Assembly (NCBI RefSeq): GCF_963667045.1
Contig: NZ_OY762934.1
Span: forward strand, 1,543,501-1,607,500
Length of the DNA stretch: 64,000 bases
Source of the DNA: an uncultured Cohaesibacter sp.
GTDB lineage: Bacteria > Pseudomonadota > Alphaproteobacteria > Rhizobiales > Cohaesibacteraceae
Direction: 5' to 3'
This document shows, piece by piece, positions 56,802-64,000 of this stretch (the stretch's first letter is position 1; each line of letters opens with the position of its first letter). Position numbers and translations under genes: made by a program. Below the pieces are notes generated by a model. The model saw only the letters and a program-made list of their open reading frames with translations, ran no database searches and had not been told where the DNA came from.

Positions 56802-57152
56802 ATGAAACTCGTCTACACAGTCGCCGTAGCATTGATCCTTTCCGCATTTGGCTCTCTGACTTTGCCATCCGGTTCGGCCTATGCCTTCGGACCACCACCC
56901 CCGGGTTGGGGTGCACCACCGCCGCGTCCTTACTGGAGACGCCCACCTCCAAGGAATTACTGGCGTCCACCGGTCAGGCGTTGGGCTCCGCCACCTCCTC
57001 CGCGCTGGGCTCCGCCACCACCTCGCAGGATCTATCGTGGCCCGGTTGGTTATTGCAACATCCCAGCATGTGCCGCGAGCTACAGAAGCTTCCGGGCATG
57101 GGATTGCTCATATCAACCATATGGCGGCCCGAGACGTCGGTGCAGACTGTAG
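56802..57152 (+). CDS. Secreted Pro/Arg/Trp-rich protein with a BA14K-like C-terminus
   Basis: The 116-residue protein has a signal peptide (about 1-29), then a Pro/Arg/Trp/Gly-rich tract (PPPRPYWRRPPPRNYWRPP) and a C-terminal module, CAASYRSFRAWDCSYQPYGGPRRRC. That module is like the BA14K pattern C-x3-YRS[FY]-...-Y-x-G-xRR-x-C. BA14K proteins are surface/periplasmic lectin-like proteins of rhizobia and Brucella. ATG at 56802 has better ribosome-binding spacing than the one at 56796. Function unproven. Confidence 0.65.
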   Translation: MKLVYTVAVALILSAFGSLTLPSGSAYAFGPPPPGWGAPPPRPYWRRPPPRNYWRPPVRRWAPPPPPRWAPPPPRRIYRGPVGYCNIPACAASYRSFRAWDCSYQPYGGPRRRCRL

Positions 57153-57281
57153 CCTGATGGTATGGAACTGTAGGCTTGGCATCAGCCTGACTTCAGGACG
57201 CAACGAGCGCTCTGACCCAATCGGCACGCGTCCGTTACAGGTCAAATGTTGAAAGTCCAGAAATCTGACCCCGCATTGAAA

Positions 57282-57315
57282 GGGCTCCCGGACATCGTTT
57301 CCGGGAGCCCTTTTT
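57282..57315 (+). terminator. Rho-independent terminator of the BA14K-like gene
   Basis: GGGCTCCCGG and CCGGGAGCCC pair around a 9-base loop, followed by TTTTT. Confidence 0.88.
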
Positions 57316-57960
57316 GGTGTCCTGTCCCGCGCAAGCTCAGCGCGACGCGCCGCTGTCGTGACACTGGCAAAACCAAGACATACCCACCAATGAATGGCAC
57401 CAGAGACAGCAGGATCTGTGATTGATAAAATTGGCAATACCATAGTCCAATAAAGGTCGAATACACGCAAAATGGCCGATATTTTTGAACAATTTTGTTC
57501 TCGTCCGTAAAATGAGGCAGTTCTGAAGCTTTTGGACTAAAAGCGGACAGAATTGCCCATATTTTTGTCCATTTTTTCAGCACGATTGCCAATATATTGC
57601 CTGTTGATAGTGCATCGATTTCTACAATATTCGGTACAAAATTAAAAATCAGACAGGCGACAATATTTCCCTTGACTAGATGGCATTATATAGCGCTAAC
57701 ATATACTTGAAGGGTAATTAAGAGTCGGAATTGGTCGACCAAGCACAAAGCTTACATAAGTCAAGTGGCAATAGTATTGACGACACAGTCGTGTTGTAAC
57801 ATTTGTAAGCAGAAGGCAAACCTTGAAAAAATAAGCAGAAATGCCCAGGGAGGCATTGAGAGGCGCGTTCAAACAGTTTTAAGGCCCCCAAGAGCTCCAG
57901 CAGTTTTCGTGCATTCCAGCCTCAACGCAGATGGTTGGAGGAGTATCCCGGCGTTACGAT

Positions 57961-57980
57961 TGGTCTCAGGTGGTCTCAGG
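57961..57980. repeat. Perfect 10-bp tandem duplication
   Basis: TGGTCTCAGG occurs twice head to tail in the noncoding region. Confidence 0.9.
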
Positions 57981-58108
57981 ATTGTATGTAGATCCTTATC
58001 AAACCAGCACACACTGTTTCAGACCGCCTAACTGCCAACCCTGGCGCACAATCCAATTGAAGAGTCGCTCTTGTCTCTTCACGGAATTCGCTTAAAGGGA
58101 GGTCCTGT

Positions 58109-59128
58109 ATGCAACTCAAGGCTCAAACACCTGAAGACATCACCTACCGCCCCCCATACCGGGGCAAGGTCGTTGAGAAGTCACCGGCTCGCCTGTCGCA
58201 CGATCTCGCATGGCATGGCGGCCTGCATCCGCTCGAGTCCTGGCAGTTCTCGACCAGTCTCAGGGGCGGTGGAGAGCATTTCAGTTTCCGTGTCCAGCTT
58301 CTCATTATTCAGCAGCTCAACTGCGAGGCAAAAATCTCGATCAGCATGTGCCTGATGGATCAGAATACAGGCTGGATCCGGGAAGCCGAAAGTACCGTTC
58401 CGCTGAAGGACATCGAAATTGGTGGGCAGTCTCTGCGCTTTTCAACCCGCGACCTGGATATCAAGGGTAGCGGCAGCGAACTGGCGGTCACCGCCGAGCT
58501 TCCTGACGCTTCAGTCGAACTGTTCGGCATGGTCAACATGCCCATTCTGGTCAACAATGGCGAAGGCAATTTCCATTTTCTGGGCGCGCAACAGTATAAG
58601 TTCGCCCTGCCGTGTATCCAGATGTCCGGCTGTGTGACCCTGATGGGTAAACCGCACAGTGTCACCGGCGCCATGTGGCTCAACCGCCAGTGGGGTGCCT
58701 TGCCAAGACGCTTCAGCCTCGACCGCAACGTTGAACAGCGCCAGTGGATCAATCTCTACTCGCAACTCAGCAACGGCATCCGGCTCAGCGCCTCGCAACT
58801 TTGGGATTTTGCCCGTAACAAGCAGGATACCAGCTGTACGGTCGTGCTGCCGGACGGGACCCATATCATCGAGAAGATCGCCCCGCTTGAGCTCAACGAC
58901 TATATGGACAGTCGCCTGTCAGGCCGTCGCTATCCGCGTCACGTGGTGCTCTCCCACGAGCCGCTGGAAACCTGCCTGCAGATCAGCCTGCCCTATCAGG
59001 AACGTGAAGTGGTTTCCAAGATCGGCAACCTGATCAAGTTTGACGGCAAGATCAGTGTCAACGGCTATATCTATGGCGAGGAAGTCACCGGAGACGGCTT
59101 TGTCGAGATGGTCGGGCGCTGGCGCTAG
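58109..59128 (+). CDS. CrtC/AttH-like lipocalin-family protein
   Basis: The 339-residue protein has no signal peptide or membrane segment. It shows the two-domain lipocalin-like pattern of carotenoid 1,2-hydratase/AttH proteins: SLRGGGEHFSFRVQLLI near 50, VTGAMWLNRQWGALP in the centre (the VxGxxWxxRQWG motif of the family), and GEEVTGDGFVEMVGRW at the end. Related proteins hydrate carotenoids or act on lipids. No carotenoid genes are near, so function is open. The ribosome-binding site GGGAGG precedes the ATG. Confidence 0.65.
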   Translation: MQLKAQTPEDITYRPPYRGKVVEKSPARLSHDLAWHGGLHPLESWQFSTSLRGGGEHFSFRVQLLIIQQLNCEAKISISMCLMDQNTGWIREAESTVPLKDIEIGGQSLRFSTRDLDIKGSGSELAVTAELPDASVELFGMVNMPILVNNGEGNFHFLGAQQYKFALPCIQMSGCVTLMGKPHSVTGAMWLNRQWGALPRRFSLDRNVEQRQWINLYSQLSNGIRLSASQLWDFARNKQDTSCTVVLPDGTHIIEKIAPLELNDYMDSRLSGRRYPRHVVLSHEPLETCLQISLPYQEREVVSKIGNLIKFDGKISVNGYIYGEEVTGDGFVEMVGRWR

Positions 59129-59266
59129 CGCCCGCCGTCGGAACTCTTGCGCGCATGCAGCAAGGTGAGCCCCGGGAGGAACGCCCAGCCCTTTCCTGGA
59201 GTTGGTGGTGTTGATACGGACCTCTCTCAGTACAAGATCACCGCGCCAGATCCCGCCAATTGCCTT

Positions 59267-59296
59267 GGTATTGAGGATCTGGGTATTGAGGATCTG
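59267..59296. repeat. Perfect 15-bp tandem duplication
   Basis: GGTATTGAGGATCTG is repeated twice without a gap in the noncoding space after the lipocalin-like gene. Confidence 0.92.
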
Positions 59297-59337
59297 GTCT
59301 TTTCCTTTGTTCCGCCCCTCAAGGTGACAGGGCCAGA

Positions 59338-59712
59338 TCAATACCAGCGCGGACGATACAAGACCGTATGCTCGGGGATGGCATCATCCTCGCTGCGGTA
59401 GACTTCATATTCCATGCATTTGGGATTGTTCGCCGCGTCCACCTGCACTGCGGTGCATTCGGCCGCGAAGGTTCGGCCATCGCTGAGGGTGAACTGCAGG
59501 TCGTTGGCCGGAGCGTTGTCGAGCTCGGAAACCTTGCCGAAATAGTTCCGATCATCGAGGATGACGAGGTCTTCCAACTTGTCGCCACCGGGATAGAACA
59601 GCAGGCGGATCTTGGTTCCGTCTGGCTTTTGACCGCTGATCTTGACCGGCACGCAGGCGGTCATCAGCAGGAGTGGCAGGATGGCAAGGGTCATTCCCAT
59701 TGAGCGCTTCAT
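59338..59712 (-). CDS. Small lipoprotein, hypothetical
   Basis: The 124-residue protein has a type II signal with lipobox LMTAC (Cys at about residue 20). The mature part reads as beta-rich: KIRLLFYPGGDKLEDLVILDDRNYFGKVSEL, then LQFTLSDGRTFAAECTAVQV. No family recognised. GAGGGGAT precedes the ATG. It is monocistronic. Confidence 0.65.
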   Translation of the reverse strand: MKRSMGMTLAILPLLLMTACVPVKISGQKPDGTKIRLLFYPGGDKLEDLVILDDRNYFGKVSELDNAPANDLQFTLSDGRTFAAECTAVQVDAANNPKCMEYEVYRSEDDAIPEHTVLYRPRWY

Positions 59713-59841
59713 ATCAAATCCCCTCTGACAGGCTGCCCCATCCTAGCACATGGCACATGAGCCACCATCCGCCGTGCACGACTTTTGCAACGCTTCCTTG
59801 AGCCCAAAGCTCGGCGCCAAGGTCGCGAGGGGGCTTACACC

Positions 59842-59863
59842 GACCTCGCATAGACCTCGCATA
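59842..59863. repeat. Perfect 11-bp tandem duplication
   Basis: GACCTCGCATA occurs twice head to tail between the lipoprotein and gshA genes. Confidence 0.92.
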
Positions 59864-59995
59864 GACAAAGCCCGCCAAGCGGGCCACGCCCGATCCGGCA
59901 ACAAGCCGATGGCGGCTCGTGTGGGGCAAGGGGACAAGGCAGGATCGAGAGGCAATGGCGATGGCGATGGTGCCACTGGCCGAACCGGGAGCAGA

Positions 59996-61375
59996 TCAGT
60001 AAGCAAAATCCTCAAAGACGCGGTTGATGTTGCCGCCCCATTCGTTGTTGTAGCGCATCAGAAGCTGGTCAGCTGGGGTCAGACCGAGCGTGACGGTTTC
60101 TTCCAGCGCGGCCAGATACTGGGTTTCATCAAAGCCAGCCCCGTTGAGGCGATCCCGCGCAGCCAGCCCCTTGCGGGACAGAGCGACGACCTGTTTGGCG
60201 ATCGCCAGCACGTTGGTGTCACGGAACGGGGTCTTGAGGCCATGGGTGGCAACGCCGATGCGCAGGGCATCCCGCTCTTCTGCGGTCCAATCCTTGACCA
60301 GATCCCAGGCGGCATCCAGCACCGGCTGATGATAAAGCAACCCGGTCCAGAGCGCAGGCAGAGCACAGATCCGACGCCAGGGGCCACCGTCAGCGCCTCG
60401 CATTTCGATGTAGCGTTTGAGGCGCACTTCAGGGAATACGGTCGTCAAATGGTCTTCCCAGTCCTGAAGGGTCGGCATCGTGTCAGGCATGCCTTCCTTG
60501 CGCTTGCCGCCCAGATACTCGCGGAAGGTCATCCCGGTCATGTCGTAATAGGTGTGATCGCGGACGATGAAATACATCGGCACATCGAGAGCCCAATCGA
60601 CATACTGTTCATAGCCGAAGCCTTCCTCAAAGGCGAACGGCAACATGCCGGTGCGGTTCTTGTCGGTATCGTGCCAGATGGCGCCGCGCAGGGACTGATA
60701 GCCATTCTTGTGGCCATCAAGGAACGGTGAATTGGCAAACAGCGCCGTTGCAATCGGCTGCAGGGCCAGACCGACGCGCAGCTTCTTGACCATGTCTGCT
60801 TCGCTGGAGAAATCCAGATTGACCTGAATGGTGCAGGAGCGGAACATCATGTCGAGCCCACGGCTGCCAACCTTGGGCATGTATTTCATCATGATGCCAT
60901 AGCGGCTCTTGGGCATCACCGGCACTTCGTCCAGACGCCATTTCGGCGAGACGCCGAGGCCCAGAAAACCGATGCCCAACGGATCAGCCACTTCGCGCAG
61001 TTGGGCCAAATGAATATGAACCTCGCGGCAGGTCTGGTGCAGATTGTCGAGCGGTGCGCCGGACAACTCGAACTGCCCACCCGGCTCAAGCGAAATCGCT
61101 CCGCCATCAATGGGATCGACCAGGCCGATGATCTTGCCCTTGTCTTCCACACGCTTCCAACCCAAGAGACCTTCCATGCCCAGCAGCAGCCGTTCGATGC
61201 CGTGCTCGCCCTCGTAGGGCACAGGCTCAAAGCTGTCCTTGTAGAAGGTGAACTTCTCGTGTTCCGTACCGATCCGCCATTTTTCCTTCGGCTTCTCCCC
61301 CGACGAAATGGCCTCGATCAAGGCGGCGCGGTCGTTAAGGGTCAGGGTAACAGTTTCTTTCGGGGAAGCGGCCAT
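59996..61375 (-). CDS. gshA: Glutamate--cysteine ligase, proteobacterial plant-type
   Basis: The 459-residue enzyme makes gamma-glutamylcysteine, the first step of glutathione synthesis, in the cytosol. IGTEHEKFTFYKDSFEPVPYEG, GGAISLEPGGQFELSGAP and the conserved RYIEMRGADGGPWRRICALPALWTGLLY match the class shared with plants and alphaproteobacteria. The ATG at 61375 follows AAGGAG at good spacing; the longer frame is rejected. Its start is next to divergently regulated housekeeping genes; rsmE, which often lies upstream of gshA in relatives, is here separated by two transporter genes. Confidence 0.95.
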   Translation of the reverse strand: MAASPKETVTLTLNDRAALIEAISSGEKPKEKWRIGTEHEKFTFYKDSFEPVPYEGEHGIERLLLGMEGLLGWKRVEDKGKIIGLVDPIDGGAISLEPGGQFELSGAPLDNLHQTCREVHIHLAQLREVADPLGIGFLGLGVSPKWRLDEVPVMPKSRYGIMMKYMPKVGSRGLDMMFRSCTIQVNLDFSSEADMVKKLRVGLALQPIATALFANSPFLDGHKNGYQSLRGAIWHDTDKNRTGMLPFAFEEGFGYEQYVDWALDVPMYFIVRDHTYYDMTGMTFREYLGGKRKEGMPDTMPTLQDWEDHLTTVFPEVRLKRYIEMRGADGGPWRRICALPALWTGLLYHQPVLDAAWDLVKDWTAEERDALRIGVATHGLKTPFRDTNVLAIAKQVVALSRKGLAARDRLNGAGFDETQYLAALEETVTLGLTPADQLLMRYNNEWGGNINRVFEDFAY

Positions 61376-61536
61376 GAGGTAGGCTCCTTGCAGTGTGGCA
61401 GGCATGACGGCAGGTTCGGCCCCCGTCACGTATTGCCAAATTAGGCATTCGGTTCTGGTGTTACAATGGGTCTGTCACGCTACATCGCAAAAAATTGTGA
61501 CGCAGACTTTAAATTCAGGCGATCGTTTCGGCAAAT

Positions 61537-62517
61537 TCAGGCGATCTCTTCTGCGGAAAGATCGAGCCCGGCTTTAAGACGGTTCTCGCGCTGCGCCTTC
61601 TGCTCGCGATAGATGATGTAGAGCCCCGCGCCGACGGTCACCGCGATGCCCCAGGCCGCAAGGCTGTTGGGCAGATCGGAAAAGATCATCCAGCCGATAA
61701 GCGTCGCAAACGGGATTTCCAGATACTGCATCGGCGCCAGCGTGGCGGAAGGCGCCAGATGGACGGCAGCCGTCATCAGCAGATGACCCAAAGAGCCGAT
61801 CAGCCCGGCCCCGAGCAGGAATATCCATTCATCGCCAACAGGCCACTTGAGGTCAAAGACCTCGAAGCCCTCACCATTCAACAACAGGATCGGCACGGCG
61901 ACAAGGACCAGTACGATGAGCGCCGACAGCACCTGCACGGAAACCGGGTCGATGCCTCGGCTTGTCTGGCGCGTCACCAGCATGAAGATCACGAAGGTGA
62001 AAGCCACGCCGACCGGCCACAGTGCATTTGGCCCCACTTCCATGAAGTTGGGCTGGACAACCATCAACGTTCCGGCAAAGCCGACGAGAGCGGCCACAAC
62101 CCGATGTGGGCCGACCGCCTCCTTCATGACGAAATGGCCGACAAACAGCATGATGATCGGAAAGATGAAACAGATGGCCGTGGTGTCGGCCAGCGGCATG
62201 TATTGAAGACCGATATAGATGAACACGATGCCAGACATCTGCATTGCAGCCCGCCAGAGCAGCCGCCACCAGATATAGGCTGACAGATGGAAGATGTGGC
62301 TGACCGTTCTCTTCCGGATCAGCATGAGCGATCCCATGAAGAGGAACTGCAGGGAGAAGCGCACCACGATGACAGTGAGGACCGGTACGGTCTGCCCGAG
62401 CAGCTTGAGGCAGGCATCGCTGAAGGGAATCAGCATGCAGAAGAGCACCATCAGGAGAATGCCAAGGACGGGGTTGTCACCCTCGAAACCGGCAGAATTT
62501 TGTGTGCTGGCAGCCAT
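61537..62517 (-). CDS. EamA/DMT family transporter
   Basis: The 326-residue protein has ten predicted membrane segments and two EamA repeats, with LLKLLGQTVPVLTVIVVRF-like and HLLMTAAVHLAPSATLAPMQYLEIPFATLIGWMIF segments. The latter resembles the RhaT/S-adenosylmethionine carrier branch. Substrate unknown. It is not closely similar to the EamA protein at 55419. Confidence 0.88.
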   Translation of the reverse strand: MAASTQNSAGFEGDNPVLGILLMVLFCMLIPFSDACLKLLGQTVPVLTVIVVRFSLQFLFMGSLMLIRKRTVSHIFHLSAYIWWRLLWRAAMQMSGIVFIYIGLQYMPLADTTAICFIFPIIMLFVGHFVMKEAVGPHRVVAALVGFAGTLMVVQPNFMEVGPNALWPVGVAFTFVIFMLVTRQTSRGIDPVSVQVLSALIVLVLVAVPILLLNGEGFEVFDLKWPVGDEWIFLLGAGLIGSLGHLLMTAAVHLAPSATLAPMQYLEIPFATLIGWMIFSDLPNSLAAWGIAVTVGAGLYIIYREQKAQRENRLKAGLDLSAEEIA

Positions 62518-62764
62518 GGCCCGCGCCTCGCGTCATGTGGTTGACCGACCTTTGAAAAAGAGCCGGAGCGTTGGAAGGATCGTAGCCGGACGGTCTGCCA
62601 CCATAAGGCGCCAGACGGGAGCCGTTCCCCCTTTCCCCCTACAGGAGAGCAAAGGATGCAGCAAATCAAACTTATTGATGGATACCTGCCACCGGATTGA
62701 TGGATTGCCGAATGCCATGTGGTCCGCGGGCATTCGGCCAGTCAAAGGTTCAATCGGTGAGAGC

Positions 62765-63409
62765 TCAATCCGTGAGCGCGATCTTTGCCCCAAGCCCGAT
62801 GAACAGCCCCCCGACCAGACGGTCAATACGGCGGGCAATGGTCTTGTTGTTGCGCAGGAAGGTCCCCAGAGGGGCTGCCAGCATGATATAGCCAGCTTCC
62901 ACCAGCAGGCCGGAGGCGATCACGATTGCGCCAAGGAATAGCGTATCCAGCAGGATCAGCTGGGCGCTGAGCGAACCATCATGCGGAATGAACTGCGGCA
63001 GGAAGGCCATGAAGAACAGGGCGGCCTTGGGGTTGAGCACGTCGATCAGCACGCCCTGTCGGTAGATGGACCATGCGGTCGCTCCCGGCTTGTGCTTGCC
63101 CTCGATCTGCAACATGCCTTCCCGCGACAGCATCGCCTTGATGCCAAGCCAGACGAGATAGGCTGCGCCGACATATTTGACGAGCATGAAGGCCGTCGCG
63201 GAGGTGGCCAGAATGGCCGACACACCAAGCGCTGCGGCGAGCACATGCACCATCGCGCCGGAACAGACCCCGAAGGAGGCGGCAAACCCTGCCTTTCGGC
63301 CATGGCCGAGAGTACGGGAGAGGATGAAAATGAGATCCGGCCCCGGTGCGATGTTGAGCATCAGGCAGGCAACAAGAAAAAGGCCCCAGGCCTCGGCGGA
63401 CATGACCAT
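62765..63409 (-). CDS. LysE/RhtB family amino acid exporter
   Basis: The 214-residue protein has six membrane segments and the LysE family signature near the start (MLNIAPGPDLIFILSRTLGHGRKAG), with GIKAMLSREG and LNPKAALFFMAFLPQF later. It exports amino acids such as threonine or homoserine lactone; the actual substrate is unknown. The start could be 63409 or 63403. Confidence 0.9.
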   Translation of the reverse strand: MVMSAEAWGLFLVACLMLNIAPGPDLIFILSRTLGHGRKAGFAASFGVCSGAMVHVLAAALGVSAILATSATAFMLVKYVGAAYLVWLGIKAMLSREGMLQIEGKHKPGATAWSIYRQGVLIDVLNPKAALFFMAFLPQFIPHDGSLSAQLILLDTLFLGAIVIASGLLVEAGYIMLAAPLGTFLRNNKTIARRIDRLVGGLFIGLGAKIALTD

Positions 63410-63578
63410 GATCAAACGGACTTTCTGACTATCAGGAACCGGAAGCTGGCGATCTGGCAATTTGGCCGGGCTGGCCCTGTCTCTTGCCCAATCGTCCAGT
63501 GCAGGCTGGAAGGCTTCATCCTATCTGCAAGACCGGGGCGGAACAACCCCCTTCTTCCTGCGGCATTTGGCTTGCGTG

Positions 63579-64000
63579 TCAGCGGTCGGCCCAGTCGCCC
63601 AGAACCGCCTGGACAATTGCCAGCGCGGCAACCGCTGCCGTATCGGCGCGCAGGATACGCGGACCGAGCGGGATGGGCGTGACAAACGACGCCGCTCGCA
63701 GCATTTCCCGTTCCTCGGCAGAAAAGCCGCCCTCGGGCCCGATGAGCACGGCCAACGGCGGCACCGTGTTGCCCTCGCCGCGGATGGTATCGAGGATTGC
63801 CAGCGGGTTCTTGCCCAGCTCGCCCTCGTCGCAAAAAATGATGTGCCGGCCCTCGTCATTGTCTTCCCAGTCGGCAAGCAATCGACCGATGGTCACCGGC
63901 TCGGCCACATCGGGGATGGCGAGAATGCCGCACTGCTCGGCGGCCTCGATGACATTGGCGCGCATCTTGTCGAGCTTGGGGTGGCGTTCCTGCGTGTGCT
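63579..64000 (-). CDS. rsmE: 16S rRNA (uracil-1498-N3)-methyltransferase, C-terminal part
   Basis: The gene enters from the right edge of the window, so its N-terminus is missing. The visible 140 residues begin [23 protein letters not shown] and include the SAM-binding SPOUT knot with [12 protein letters not shown] and [17 protein letters not shown], the RsmE signature. It methylates U1498 of 16S rRNA. Confidence 0.92.
   Translation of the reverse strand, partial: HTQERHPKLDKMRANVIEAAEQCGILAIPDVAEPVTIGRLLADWEDNDEGRHIIFCDEGELGKNPLAILDTIRGEGNTVPPLAVLIGPEGGFSAEEREMLRAASFVTPIPLGPRILRADTAAVAALAIVQAVLGDWADR

Larger units (their letters stand above)
57153..58108. other. 950-bp gene-poor region
   Basis: Contains the terminator at 57282 and an AT-rich middle (57440-57760). 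Overlapping leftward and rightward frames (57242-57592 and 57765-58031) show no ribosome-binding site or family features. A promoter for the lipocalin gene is expected near the right end; GGGAGG lies before 58109. Confidence 0.45.

Noticed and set aside
57242-57592. 116-residue leftward frame over the BA14K-like terminator
   Set aside because: It covers a strong terminator, has no ribosome-binding site and no recognisable features.

Overview
The window is a 64 kb chromosomal segment of an alphaproteobacterium, most likely a member of Hyphomicrobiales and possibly Cohaesibacter-like. The evidence is the DUF6101, DUF2927, DUF1127 and BA14K-type proteins, HisG paired with HisZ, a CIRCE-controlled groESL, the proteobacterial plant-type GshA, and GC-rich coding DNA. 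The genus is an inference. No rRNA, tRNA, CRISPR array, intact insertion sequence or replication origin was recognised.

Layout. 1-8.9 kb: an envelope/housekeeping cluster (lysophospholipid acyltransferase, CysQ-type phosphatase, PmbA), DUF6101, a Spy-like periplasmic protein, a patatin, a copper chaperone-like protein, a sigma-54 activator with a degenerate receiver, and a GNAT enzyme. 9-14 kb: two secreted EF-hand proteins next to an OmpR/histidine-kinase pair. The EF-hand genes share a promoter motif and a leader palindrome, and the kinase carries a Gly/Met/Gln-rich periplasmic tract like the tail of one EF-hand protein. 14-21 kb: GNAT, SulP, NadR-kinase-like ATPase, groESL, MarC. 21-27 kb: a chemoreceptor co-transcribed with a secreted Cache protein, an esterase, and a soluble PAS-PAS chemoreceptor. 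27-33 kb: an accessory region with SlyX, an Rrf2 regulator, a CII-like regulator, a solitary Cas6/RAMP-type protein, a ChbG-like protein that lacks its metal ligands, a long AT-rich gene-poor stretch and another small HTH-like protein.

33-46 kb: a GH3 hydrolase, hisS-hisZ-hisG, MscS, Tag, CheZ, DUF2927, L,D-transpeptidase, a GGDEF protein and a cytochrome c. 46-53 kb: GNAT, a divergent TRAP-like QM pair without a binding protein, and the divergent lactate-oxidation operon lutABC. 53-64 kb: DUF1127 and a divergent LysR gene, secreted proteins, a CrtC/AttH-like lipocalin protein, gshA, two EamA transporters, a LysE exporter and the start of rsmE (cut by the window end).

Themes that join the genes are: motility signalling (two chemoreceptors plus CheZ, but no other che gene here); envelope sensing (two-component system with EF-hand proteins, Spy-like protein, MscS, L,D-transpeptidase); and lactate oxidation. 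The two most interesting regions are the EF-hand/two-component regulon at 9.0-13.9 kb and the solitary Cas6-like locus at 28.2-31.4 kb. Start codons were chosen by ribosome-binding-site spacing where the longest frame was implausible.
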